Assembly: GCF_047511655.1 (NCBI RefSeq)
Contig: NC_133401.1
Span: forward strand, 48,306,570 to 48,370,569
Reading direction: 5' to 3'
DNA length: 64,000 nt
From: Castor canadensis
Taxonomy: Eukaryota > Chordata > Mammalia > Rodentia > Castoridae
Shown here: positions 51,111 through 62,830 of the stretch, one piece after another
How positions within the stretch are numbered: position 1 is the first letter of the stretch
How the letters are laid out: the number at the start of each line of letters is the position of its first letter
Translations under genes and position numbers: made by a program
Notes under the pieces: model-generated
Databases searched by the model: none
What the model was told of the DNA's origin: nothing
Seen by the model: the letters and a program-made list of their open reading frames with translations, nothing else

Positions 51111-54100
51111 AACCTTGACAGTTGTTTCTTTTATTTCTTTTTCACCTGGATCATTATTTGTGTAAAAATGCAACTGGTTTTTATGTGTTGATTTTGTATC
51201 CTGCTACTGAGTTTTTTAATTAGTTTTAAGTTTTTGTGAGTTTTTAGGGTTTTGAACATACAGGATCATGTCATGTGCAAACAGGGATAATTTTATCATC
51301 CTTTCCAATTTGGATGTTGTTTCTTTTCTTGGTGATTCTTTATGTTTGTATTTCCAGTACTCAGTTAGGTAGAAAAGATAAAGTATCCTTTCCTCCCTTC
51401 TACTGATGTCGTGTTTGGTCAGTTCTTGCTTTTTTCTAAGACCTGCAGATGCATCATAACTTACTTACTTGAGACCTCTCTGATCTTTTTAAATGTATAC
51501 ACTCATAGCTATAATCTTCCCTCTTAAAACTGTCTTTGCTAGATCCCACAGATGATGTGCTTTCATTTTTATTTGAGTCTAGGAATTTTTAAAAATTTCT
51601 CCAGTGGCCCACTGATCATTCAAAAGTTCAACCTCATTGTATTTGTGTACTTTCTGTGATTTATTATGCTGTCAGTTTCTAGTTTGATTCAGTCATGATC
51701 TGATAAGATATAAGAAATTATTTCAAATGTTTTAATTTATTAAGACTCTTTTTTACAGTCTAAGAGGTGATCTGTTTTAGACACAATTCCATGGGCTTCT
51801 GAGAAGAATATGTATTTCAGAGGTGTTGGATAGAATATTTTTTAGATATCTGTTCAGTCCATTGGACCTATGGTGCATTTTAAGTCTGAAGTTTAACTTG
51901 TTCTTTTTTTCTTTGTTCAGGTCGATGTATTGATGAGAGTGATATATTTATATGTGAACTTGTTTAGCCTCTTATGTCCAGTAGTGTTGGTTTTATGAAA
52001 TTTGGTACATTGATGTCCAGTGCAAGTATGTGTTCAGTCATTCTGTTTTCATGATGGATTGTTCCCTTTATTAGTAGCTTCTTTTTCTCTTCTGACTAAT
52101 TTTGGATTGAAGTAGGTATTGTCAAATATGAGTGTGGGCTACTCCAGGTTGCTTTTGGATTCCGTTTGCTTGGCGTATCATTTTCCATCCTTTATTTTCA
52201 GCCTGGGAATGTTTTTGCTGGCGAGTTATGTTTCTTGCAGACAACAAACACTTGGATCTTGTCTTTTTATCCAGTCAGCCATTCTGTATCTATTAATTAG
52301 AGAGTTAAGACCATTTACATTCAGGGTATTGAGTTATGTGCTAGCTCCTGTAATTTTGTTGTTGTTTGCTTTTTCCTGGTTAGTGTAAGTTCTGGTTCTC
52401 TGAATTGAACATGTATGATTTTTTTTTTTTTACTAATTCTCATTTATTCATTTATTGTGAAATTAATTTTTTCCTACTCTTGTGACTATCTCTCTTTCTT
52501 ATCTGTGTGTATGGTTCCTTTAGATATCTTTTGTGATGATGGTTTAGTGATCATGAATTGCTTTAGTTTGTGCTTATCTTGGAAGGCCTTTACTTCTCCA
52601 TGTATTTTTAAAGGCTAACTATGCTGGATATGGTAGTCTTTGTTGGCAGTTATTTACTCTCAAGGCTTGAAATATGTCATTCTACTGTTTTCTGGTTCCT
52701 GCTAAAAGTTTTCAGGTAATTCTGATGAACTTGCCTTTCTAAGTAACTTGGTATTTCTCTCTTCCAGCTTTCAATATTGTTTCTTTGTTCGGTTTTCTTG
52801 TTAACATGGAGAGATTCTTTCTGCTCATGTCTGTTTAGGGTTCTAAATGCCTCCTGTACTTGGTTGTTCATATCTTCCCCAAGATTTGGGAAATTTCCTG
52901 CTGTAATTTCATTGGTTTTCAGTGCCTTTAGTTTGTATCTCAGCTTCTTCACCTGCCCATGGATTCTTTAGTTTGGTCTCTTTGTTGTGTCTTAGGGTTC
53001 TTGAAATTTGTCATCATGATTACTTATCTTCTTTTTTTATTATTAGGTGAATGCAGTAATTTTTCAGTCTTCTGCTCAATGTGGCCTATTAGTGATGTCA
53101 GTCATTGAGTTTTTGAAAATTGATTTATTGAGCTTTTTGTTTCCAAGATTTCCATAGGTTCTTCTTCTAAGAATCTCAATTTCCATGTTGAATTTTTCAT
53201 CTGAGTCTTCAGTTGACTACCTTAGTTCATTCATCTGTTTATTTCAGTCCACTTTAAGGTCACTGATCATTTTAAAAACTAGACTTTTGGATTTTTTTGT
53301 CTAGCATTTCAATAACTTGGGTTTTAGTTGTTGAGGAGTTAGGAACTTTTGAAGGATTCATATTGCCTTGCTTTTTCATTTCTTATGTTTCTAAGCTGTA
53401 GTCTGTGCATCTGTTTCAGTTTTGTATGGGAGTCTTATTAGTTGGGAGCCTAGCTGTTCACTTAAGGAGAAAGGTCAGACCATAGTTACAACAGTAGCAA
53501 CAATAGTCAAGATCAGACATTTAAATGTAAAAAAGACTATTTCATTATTTTTTTGACAGTACTCAAGATTTTGTGCTTGATAGGCACTCTCCTGCTTGTT
53601 CTATGCCTCCAGTCCTATAAAAATTAATTCAAACATAACTGCACCTCAAAAAGAATAGAAAAGAAGTAGCTAGGATACTTGTTGGGTAAAGAAGGAATTT
53701 TAAAATTAGTAAATGTAAAAGATACTAGTAAGTAATAAGAAAGGGGGATGGCAAAAGGAAAATTAGAAAAGGAGAAAGATATGAAAGAGGAAAAGTATAT
53801 AGCGTGAAGGAAAACAGTAAAACAAATAAAAGCAAGAGAAGCAGTAAAAACCAGTTAATATTTCTTCCTTGCTGAGGAAATGGAGGACTTAGATGCTTGT
53901 TTTTTTCCCCAAGCTTGTCATTTTGCAGTTCACTTGATGTATGTGGCAGTGGGGTATTGAGGCATTTTTCTCTCTAATGTCCAATTAGCTTAGATGAACC
54001 AGCTGTTCGTAGACTGAGCCCTGTTGCCTTTCCTGTTGGGGCACCTGCACTGCTGTGTCCATTCCTGGGCTGGATTCCTTTCAGTGTTCTCTGTACACAT

Positions 54101-54590
54101 GGCAGGCGTCTCTGAGTGGGGGAGTTACCCTCTGGCTGCTCCCATCACTGGATTGCCCAGTCCATCCTCCTAACGTCAGAGGTTCTTTGCCAGAGGCTGC
54201 ATGGGTGTGGCAAATGCCTGACCACAGCTGTGTTTCTGCCTAGTGTCTCTGGGTTTCTGGGCCTGTAGAAAGCAGTCAGACCAAAGTGATCTGCTCTGGT
54301 AGGTGCAGTACAGACTCTGTGTGCCCCGCCTCCCTGCAACCCACCTTGTTCCTATTCCATACAGTTGGTCATGGTTCTCTTCCCAGAGGTTGGGCAGCCA
54401 TTCCCATACAGATGTGCCCTCCACTTCCTTCTGCAGTGTGACCTGCACTTCCTATCATACAGACCTGTGTTCCCAAGTCACATCCAGTTTCCTGAGTTCA
54501 CACTGATTCCTGGGGTTTGCTCACATAGCCAGGAGGAGGCCTTTGTAGCTTGGAGTTATAAAAATTCAGGGGTTTCTGCTCTCCCTGGCG
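51111..54590 (-). mobile_element. Long old L1 LINE (partial RT, endonuclease, ORF1, 5'UTR)
   Basis: Reading left to right is 3' to 5' of the element. RT with box FAHD at 51270-51281; a gap near 51400; RT N-terminal and endonuclease region to about 52400 (ccattctgtatctattaatt, gaccatttacattcagggta). ORF1 C-terminal domain and coiled coil at 52420-53300; 5'UTR-like GC-richer block at 53880-54590. An ID fragment (53545-53618) is inserted. All frames are broken. It is the most complete L1 layout in the window. Confidence 0.75.
53545..53618 (-). mobile_element. ID-like SINE fragment
   Basis: gacagtactcaagattttgt, cttgataggcactctcctgc: degraded ID unit within the L1. Confidence 0.5.
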
Positions 54591-54619
54591 TAAAGATTTG
54601 ACTATAAGACCTCTCTTAA

Positions 54620-54957
54620 GATGATTTCTGACTGGGCCTGGTGGCTTATGCCTGTAAAACCAGCTACTCTGGAAGCAGAAATCAAGAGGATCATGGTTGA
54701 AGACCAGCCCAAGCAAAAAGTTGGTAGACCCCACCTCAGCAAGTATGTCAGGCATGGTGGTGCATATCTGTAATTCCAGCTATGTGGGAGGCGTAGGTAG
54801 GAGGAGGATTGCTGTCTAAGACTAAATGCTTGCAAAAAATGAAGGACCCTACTTGAAAAATAACTAAAGCAAAAAAAAGGGTTGGAGACATGGTTTAAGT
54901 GGTAGAGTGCCTAGCAAGCATGTGAGGCCCTAAATTCAAAGCCCACCCCTTCCCAAA
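54620..54957 (+). mobile_element. B1-like/ID composite SINE, sense, near full length
   Basis: ggtggcttatgcctgtaaaa (head), second unit gcatggtggtgcatatctgt, then ID unit with A box (atggtttaagtggtagagtg) and B box region (taaattcaaagcccacc). Confidence 0.87.
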
Positions 54958-55879
54958 AGATGATTCCCCACCACAGTGAGCAAGCGAGGAAGTGTGTGGA
55001 TTGCAGAACTGCCGTTGTAAAGTATTTTTGCAGACTGTGCCTGTGGAGCTCACTGAGTCTTCCTTTTTCTCTTTTGCCTGATGCCTTCCCTACCCCAAGG
55101 GGGGTTCTCCCTTCTTCCTTCCATGATGCACACTGTTGTTTCTTCTATAGATCGGAGGCTTGTATTTCTGGATTTTACCTATTCTGTATTGTTCATGCAT
55201 CTCTACATCACCTGATGTCTGTTTCTTACTCTCGTGGAGACACACTAAAGTGACAGCTGTCTGTAACCTGCATCTTCCCTAGCTCCAGCAGGTCTTTTTT
55301 AAACTGAGAAAACAAACATTCTTCTTCCTATTGTGAATGATGGTCAGACTTTTAATTTGTGTGTTCTCTACTTTGCAGTTGACTTTGTATATTGACCTCT
55401 TTTTATTCTAAAGTACAAGAAAATAATGAAATTATAAGTGTGTACCTAAAATAGTTTTACAGAACTATTTAAATTTGTCACATCTTTTTGCTGTAGACAG
55501 ATGAGTATAATGATTTGTAGATGCCTTAGCTTTGCCGGTGGCTATTGTGTTTTTGGTTATACAAAAGTTACATAGTCGATTCCCACCCAGGCGTTTTAAT
55601 TTGGCATGGTAATCGCTGTTTAATAATAGCAGGTCTCCTTCGTAGTAGTGTATTTATGCTTCTCTGTGATGGCACACATGTTTTTTATGGATAAACACTC
55701 AATCCTATGTATTTTGTCTATATATAATTTCTCAACAGTAGTGATCTTTGGAGATGGAGAGATAGATTAAGATACAGAAGTCTGAAAATACAAATTGAAA
55801 TGGAACATGATTAATACTGATTCCTAAAAGATAAACATTTCTCACAAGGAAATTTTGTCAAAAATTGTATGTTGGGGCC
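54958..55879. other. Intron 5, nothing recognised
   Basis: Mixed sequence followed by AT-rich sequence. The 97-codon open frame at 54960-55253 starts at the SINE edge and has no domain. Confidence 0.4.
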
Positions 55880-56600
55880 TTGTGATGTTTTAACTATCAA
55901 TTCTGTGGAGCTATACATAGAAGTACAATTGTAGGATCACATGGTAATTCTCTCTTTAATTTTTTGAGGAGCTGCTATACTGTTTCCCACAGTGTACCAT
56001 TTTACATCTTGTGGACAGTGAGTAGGGTTTTGATTTCTTCCCATTCTCCCAATATCTGTGGGGTTTTGTGTGTGTGTGTGTGCGTGCATGTGCGTGCACC
56101 CATGGGTGCTCATGCATATTGCTTCTTTGTACGTTTTGTTTGATTGTAGCCATCCCAATTGTGGTTAGATGATCATTTCAGTGATTAGTGATGTGCTTGT
56201 TAGCATTAGTATATCTTCTTTGGAGTAACGCTTATTCAAATCCTTTGCTCATTTTAAGCCATGTTGGTTGTTTCTTTGTTACTGAGTTTAGGAATCCAGA
56301 ACATATTCTTGATATTAGTCTGTTTCAGTTATGTGACTAGCAAATATATTCTTCCATCTTTGGATTGGGTTTTTACACTGTTGATGGTGTCTTTTGATGT
56401 ACATAGTTGAAAATTTTTCATGCATTCCAGTTTGTGTGTTTTTTCTTTGTTTTATGTCATACTCAAGAACTCATTGTCAAATCTACTGTTGACAAGTTTT
56501 TGCTATATATTTTATTCTAAGAGTTTTATAGCTTTAGAACATATATTAAGTCTTTGATCTACTTAATGATTTATTACTGATAAGTCTGGGTGGTTTTGGT
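55880..56600 (-). mobile_element. L1 LINE fragment (ORF2 C-terminal part)
   Basis: Reverse ORF2 C-terminal wording (tgtaggatcacatggtaatt; gttattgatttcttcc-like; tctttgatctacttaatga). A GT-rich run at 56066-56098 interrupts it. Confidence 0.7.
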
Positions 56601-57043
56601 GATTTAGGCCAGGCTTGATTGCTTCCTGCTTTTCTTATGCGTCTATAGTTAACTGGTAGGTTGGCTGGAGGTAGGTTGTGTAGGTTAATTAGCTATTGCC
56701 AGTGTGAGTGACTGGTATACTTTTCCTTCATCATCTAGCAGCGTAGTCTGATTTTGTTCACATGGGTGTGGTTGGAATCAAAGAAAAAGCAAAACCACAC
56801 AAGGCCTCTTGAGGAGGATTGAGAGTGAAACTGGGCACACTGTTGCCAAATTTAGTTGGTCAAACCAACCTACATGGCCATCTCAGATTCAGGGTTGTGG
56901 AAGACTGTTATTTAATGGGAGATGCTATGACATGAGAGGTGGAACAAAGTTGCATTTCTAAGGGCACCAATACAGAGAGAGAGGAAGAATTGAGATTGCT
57001 TTTGCAATTGCTCTACTACTACAAGTCTTCCCTTGAGCTGCTG
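56601..57043. other. Intron 5, nothing recognised
   Basis: Unique sequence up to the LTR edge. Confidence 0.4.
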
Positions 57044-57427
57044 TGTTAGTTAGCTTTTTTGTTGCGATGACAAATGCATAAGAGGACAACTTCAAGGTGG
57101 AAGGATTTATTTTGGTTCATGATTTCAGAGGTTTCAGTCCACAGTCTGGCTCCATTGATTCTGGGCCCATACGGAGGCAGAACATCATGGCAGTAGGAGT
57201 GTGTGGCAGAGGCTGTTCACCTCATGGCAGACAGGAAGCAGGGAGAGATGAGGGGAGGAGGGGAGCAGGGACCAGGTATAATCTTGAAAGTCACACCCCA
57301 GTGACCTTCTTCTCCAGCTAGGCCCCATTTCCTAGTTTCTACTGCCTCCCAAAATAGTGCCACTAGCTGGGGACCAAGCTTTCTACACATGAGCCTGTGA
57401 GGGACATTACATATTCAAGCCATAGCA
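57044..57427 (-). mobile_element. MaLR-type LTR, antisense
   Basis: On the minus strand it runs from TGCTATGGCTTGAATATG to AAGCTAACTAACA, the TG…CA ends of a MaLR-like LTR, 384 bp. The body (ccaagctttctacacatgag; cagaacatcatggcagtagg) fits this class. Confidence 0.75.
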
Positions 57428-58560
57428 GTTACAAATGTTAACATTCTTTTCACATGTAAAGTACGCTCACACTCTCCCAAGAGTCCCACAAGTTTCATTT
57501 AATCATGATAGTAAACTTGAAGTTCAGGATTATGAACATAAAGTCTGAATTTTGCTCTTGGGATAGGGTTCCTGTTGTTCTAGAGATGTAGGAATTAGAG
57601 AAGAGTTACTGCTTTCAATATACCCAAACGTGCAGTAGTGGTATAGGATAGGATCACTGCAGTAAACATTCTTTTTTAAGAATTGGGGGTGGGGGTGGGG
57701 AACGCATACCTTCACTATAGTTCACAGCAATCATGAAATCCCTCTGAATCCTGTTGCTAGGTTCCCCTGACCCTAGACCAGTCCTCTTGGACTAGACCTC
57801 TGTTACATTCACTTGGAATGTCTCTGATCATTTGGTTCAGTTGTTTTCTACTACACATATTCTCTAAAGCTCTTGCCTCTCCTTTGAGTCATTCTTCCTT
57901 TTTCATCACCATCTTTAGCCTGGTGAAAGAGGGTATGAGAGAATAGGCTGTGAGTAACCTTTTCACCCAGCCTCAGATCTGTAAAGAGTTGGGGTCTCAC
58001 AGGTCTTTTTGAATTTTGAATACTTTCAGCCCATTTAGTCTCTTTAAAAACTTTGTGGGCCTTTTATTCATATAATTCCATCCAACTTTGCCAAAAGCCA
58101 CACTTAGAATTGTTTTGGGGACTTGCCTCTGCCCATGTGTCAGACTTCTGTGAGACAACTCCCTTGAGATTGAAGGGTCTGGTTGTTTTAGAGACACCAA
58201 CAAAGGGTCTTACAGCTACTTCAATCTGAAGTCCCAGGCTGTATTATATTTGGAGAATGTTTGGCTAGCTGAGTGAGAGACTGGAGATGAGAAGCACTCG
58301 TATTTCCCAACTCACCAAGTCCCGGTCCATCTTTATTTCTGGGCCTCATGTCTCTCATCAGTTAGGGAGTAGCTGGACTTGTTCACTTGATTCAAAGGGT
58401 GCACAGAGGTCAGAGACTTCTTCTTGAGGCCTAGGTGAGAACTGGCACCATGTTATTTTCATGATAATTCTGTTGGTAAAGGAAGCCAAAAGAAAAGACC
58501 AAATGCAGAGAGGAGGGAACTGAATTGTAATTATTGATGGAAGATGCTGCAAAGTCATAC
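57428..58560 (-). other. Possible MaLR internal region
   Basis: If the neighbouring LTR is the 3' LTR of a minus-strand element, its internal part would lie here. The block is less AT-rich and has no other identity, but I see no second LTR and no protein motif. Open frames (57997-58203, 58358-58558) are short. Confidence 0.3.
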
Positions 58561-58616
58561 TTCAAAGATCATGTCTATAGTGAAGGTGAAGAGCTAGGTT
58601 AATTTTGCAGTTTACA

Positions 58617-58680
58617 TATATGTATCGAGCTAATGTATACATACATACATATATACATAGATATATACATACTTGCATGT
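58617..58680 (+). repeat. (ATAC)/(ATAT)n simple repeat
   Basis: atacatacatacatatatac and variants. Confidence 0.85.
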
Positions 58681-58884
58681 GTTTAATTTTAAAGCATATG
58701 TACAGCTTACTTTCCCATTAGTAGTGTAGAAAATGTGATTGTTCTACATTGCTTCCAGAATTGGTGTATCAGTCTTCACTTTTAGCCATTTTTAGTTGGT
58801 GTCTAGTGCTGGTTCATTGTAGTTTTAATATTTATTTTCCTAGTTGCTATCAGGATGCTTGCCTTACCATTTTTCCTTTCTTTT

Positions 58885-59230
58885 TATTTATTATTATTAT
58901 TATTCTTTTGGTGGTACTGAGGTTTGAAATCAGGGCCTTGTGCTTGCTAGGCAAGTGCTTTACCACTTGAGTGCCGTACCCAGTCCTTTTTTATTTTTTG
59001 AGACAGACTCTGCATATATCCCAGGCTGGCCTCAAACTGGCTATCCTCTTGCCTTAGCATCCAGAATGCTGGTATTACAGGCCTGTGCCATCATACAGGC
59101 TTTTTTTTTTTTTCCCCTGTGATAAAGTGTGACTGCATCCAGGCTGTCCTCAATTCTTGGGCTCAAGCCATCCTCTTGCCTTAGCCTGGTGAGTAGCTGG
59201 AGCTATAGTCTGGTGCTACTCTGACTGGAT
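58885..59230 (-). mobile_element. B1-like/ID composite SINE, full length
   Basis: (TTA)n head, ID unit (tgaggtttgaaatcagggcc, gcttgctaggcaagtgcttt), then two B1-like units separated by a T run at 59101-59113. Confidence 0.87.
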
Positions 59231-59924
59231 TATCTGTGTTTTAAATTGGCCATCTGAGTCTCTACTTTCATGGAGCTGGACCTCCAGAGTCTGCACCTAC
59301 CTCCCTAGGCTGCCATTTCTCTAGATACTGGCCTCTGAATCATGACTTTGTTCTTAACTCACCACTGTCTTCAAGTCAGTGTTTTAAAATTTTTGCTTTA
59401 AATTATTTTTTGCAACTTTATGTAGCTTACTCTTAGTGAGAGAATAGATTTTAGTTTCCCATTCCTGGGTGATTAGTTTATTCCTATCTTTGTATCTTGA
59501 CTTTAATGAATCTGACTGATTTGGAGACCACATCAAAACGTTAAGGATTAATACACATTATGTAAAGACTTTTGTAATGAAGTATCAGTTGCCTTGCAAA
59601 TAGTCATTCCCCTCCTACCCCACACACACACCATGAGGTCCTATTTTGTTGACAAACATTTTTACCATGTTTGACAGGTAACAGGTGCTAACATCTTTTG
59701 CAGTCTTGTCATAGGGAATAGAGGGTCTAGGTCACCATGTTTGTTAATTAAGTCCAGGAAATTTTATTTCTTCTGTGACTAATCACTCTCATTGACATGA
59801 GTCTGTCATTTGTCTCTACTTTCCCTTTTTCCACTTTTGTCCTCTCTAGTGCTTTTTTCACCCAGCACTGTAATTTTTAAGTGTAGTTCACATTGTTATT
59901 TCGTTGCTGAGTGTGTTTTAATGG
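59231..59924. other. Intron 5, nothing recognised
   Basis: Unique sequence, no supported feature. Confidence 0.4.
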
Positions 59925-60245
59925 CTTCCTTTGTAATTCAAAACCCAAATTCTTAGCATATATTCTGAGATCTAAACCCACACTGCCTGAGTGAGTTCAT
60001 TGACTTCATCTCAGCTCTATGCTTTTCTCTGCTCACCCCGCTATAATGGCGGTTGCCATGTTTTCTTGGAGTACTCTAAAATCATTCCTGCCTCATGGCC
60101 TTTGCACTTTTGTTTCCTGTTCCAGCTTCTTCCTAGTTATCTATGTGGATTGCTTTTTCCTGTCCATTAAGTCTCTATTCAAATAGCATCTTGTAAATTT
60201 ACAACTACGGATCATTTTTGCAGCCCTCCTGTCATGCTGTATTCA
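59925..60245 (+). mobile_element. L2 LINE fragment
   Basis: ggcctttgcacttttgtttc and attaagtctctattcaaata follow the L2 order. Confidence 0.65.
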
Positions 60246-61200
60246 AGTTCTGAGCTTGGAGCTAAGTGGGTAAGAACAGATATTAAGGTTCCTGCTCTTG
60301 ACAGACTCAGTGAGGTCAGAGACAAAGATTTGGTTATAGTGCAGTTAACAGAGAAAAGCACCTGAAGTGGTGCCTCAGACACTGGATGTTGTGATGGTAA
60401 TGAGCTGTGGAAGTTTGTCTACAGCATGTGGTGAGCACAAAGACACCTGGACTGATCTGGTTTGGATCTGTGGGGAAGGCTCCCAAGAAGAGTACATTTG
60501 AATGAGGCCATAAAAAGTAGGGGGAAAAACCAGCTTATAGTCTAGGTGGAGGGAAGACTGTACACAGTGACTAAATTCAGTAAGATCAAAACTTAGATAT
60601 ATTGTGCAGAAAAATGCTTAATTCACCTCCCTTGTTGCTTTTATTTTAAAGTTAGAAAGCATTCCATTTACAATATGAATAGAATGTTCCAGTAACGTTG
60701 TATTATGACTTTACAGGGAATCAGTGAAAAAATTATGAATATTTATTTTAATTTTTAAAATCTTCACACAATGTAGATAACTATGCCATATTAAGTGTAG
60801 TAATCAGGTTGCTACTTAGAACTCAAAGGAGAGAATTTGCCACTGTGTTGCCCTGAATGTTGCTTATAAGCTCCTGAACTTTATTTCCAAGTGTCTAGTA
60901 ACTCCGCTTCATTGTTAAGGCACTGAAGACACTCAGGATGAACTGTGATGGGTCAGGGACACAACTGCGGTTCAGTAGTACTGAGCTCTAGAGCTTCGTC
61001 CCCAGTGCAAGGGGACAGCATGCAGCAGGTTGTTTTCTCCCTATTTGCTTCATCCCTTAAGCCCTTGATTCCATCCTCTGCCTTGGAAGCAGATGAAGCT
61101 AGAGGTAGGTATAAGGTAGAGACTGTAGTGATTATTTAGAGATGACCGTTTCAGAATTGTTAGGATTTTGCTGCTGGTCACTGTTTTGAGGATAAATTGA
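60246..61200. other. Intron 5, mostly unclassified
   Basis: 60953-61015 may be a degraded ID unit in sense (gttcagtagtactgagct; cgtccccagtgc). The rest is unique. Confidence 0.35.
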
Positions 61201-62487
61201 GTTTTTTTTTTCTTTTATTATTCATATGTGCATACAAGGCTTGGGTCATTTCTCCCCCCTGCCCCCACCCCCTCCCTTACCACCCACTCTGCCCCCTCCC
61301 GCTCCCCCCCCCTCAAAACCCAGCAGAAACTATTTTGCCCTTATTTCTAATTTTGTTGTAGAGAGAGTATAAGCAATAATAGGAAGGAAAAAGGGTTTTT
61401 GCTGGTTGAGATAAGGATAGCTATACAGGGTATTGACTCACATTGATTTCCTGTGCGTGGGTGTTACCTTCTAGGTTAATTCTTTTTGATCTAACCTTTT
61501 CTCTAGTTCCTGTTTCCCTTTTCCTATTGGCCTCAGTTGCTTTTAAGGTATCTGCTTTAGTTTCTCTGCGTTAAGGGCAACAAATGCTAGCTAATTTTTT
61601 AGGTGTCTTACCTATCTTCACCTCTCCCTTATGTGCTCTCGCTTTTATCATGTGCTCATAGTCCAGTCCCATTGTTGTGTTTGCCCTTGATCTAATGTCC
61701 ACATATGAGGGAGAACATACGATTTTTGGTCTTTTGGGCCAGGCTAACCTCACTCAGAATGATGTTCTCCAATTCCATCCATTTACCAGCGAATGCTAAC
61801 ATTTCGTTCTTCTTCATGGCTGCATAAAATTCCATTGTGTATAGATACCACATTTTCTTGATCCATTCGTCGGTGCTGGGGCATCTTGGCTGTTTCCATA
61901 ACTTGGCTATTGTGAATAGTGCCGCAATAAACATGGGTGTGCAGGTGCCTCTGGAGTAACCTGTGTCACAGTCTTTTGGGTATATCCCCAAGAGTGGTAT
62001 TGCTGGATCAAATGGTAGATCAATGTCTAGCTTTTTAAGTACCCTCCAAATTTTTTTCCAGAGTGTTTGTACTAATTTACATTCCCACCAACAGTGTAAA
62101 AGGGTTCCTTTTTTCCCCGCATCCTCGCCAACTCCTGTTGTTGGTGGTGTTGCTGATGATGGCTATTCTAACAGGGGTGAGGTGGAATCTTAGCGTGGTT
62201 TTAATTTGCATTTCCTTTATTGCTAGAGATGGTGAGCATTTTTTCATGTGTTTTCTGGCCATTTGAATTTCTTCTTTTGAGAAAGTTCTGTTTAGTTCAC
62301 TTGCCCCTTTCTTTATTGGTTCATTAGTTTTGGGAGAATTTAGTTTTTTAAGTTCCCTATATATTCTGGTTATCAGTCCTTTGTCTGATGTGTAGCTGGC
62401 AAATATTTTCTCCCACTCTGTGGATGTTCTCTTCAGTTTAGAGATCATTTCTTTTGTTGAGCAGAAGCTTTTTAGTTTTATGAGGTG
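61201..62487 (-). mobile_element. Best-preserved rodent L1 3' end (3'UTR, ORF2 C-terminus), 5'-truncated
   Basis: Poly(A) in reverse at 61201-61216, 3'UTR with a strongly G-rich minus strand (61250-61315), then the ORF2 C-terminus. 61692-61991 reads …GTCTPMFIAALFTIAKLW…, WIKKMWYLYTMEFYAAMKKN, and 62077-62448 reads …[19 protein letters not shown]…. Long open stretches show it is the youngest L1 here, though a frameshift separates the two parts. Truncated at about 62487, next to an inverted repeat. Confidence 0.93.
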
Positions 62488-62491
62488 CCGT

Positions 62492-62525
62492 AACTTTCAT
62501 AACTTTATGTAAGTTATGAAAAGTT
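62492..62525. repeat. Inverted repeat (hairpin) at the L1 5' junction
   Basis: Left arm aactttcataactt (62492-62505), 5-base loop, right arm aagttatgaaaagtt (62511-62525); one extra A in the right arm. Confidence 0.85.
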
Positions 62526-62654
62526 TGCATAAATACACTTAATATTTAAATATTTGTTCTGACATTGTATATTGACCCTTAAATACTAATTTAGCTTCTC
62601 AGCATCAGATGCTACAACAAAGTGTGAACATTGTTGCTCTTTGTAGTAATTGTG

Positions 62655-62830
62655 AGTCTCTTTTAAAAAATTTTAGTGTTGACTTGAACTTGGGACCTCA
62701 TGCTTGCTAGACAGGCACTCCACCACTTGATGAGCCAGGCCCAGCCTTTTTGTCTGCACTGGCCTAAACAGCCATCCTCTCACGCCTCTGCTGTAGCTAG
62801 GATTACAGGTGTGTGCCACCACACATGGCC
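62655..62830 (-). mobile_element. B1-like/ID composite SINE, 5'-truncated
   Basis: ID unit (acttgaacttgggacctcat, gcttgctagacaggcactcc), then one B1-like unit ending gattacaggtgtgtgccacc. Confidence 0.82.

Noticed and set aside
61692..62448. Long minus-strand open frames (99 and 123 codons)
   Set aside because: They are C-terminal ORF2 pieces of a truncated L1, not a host gene.
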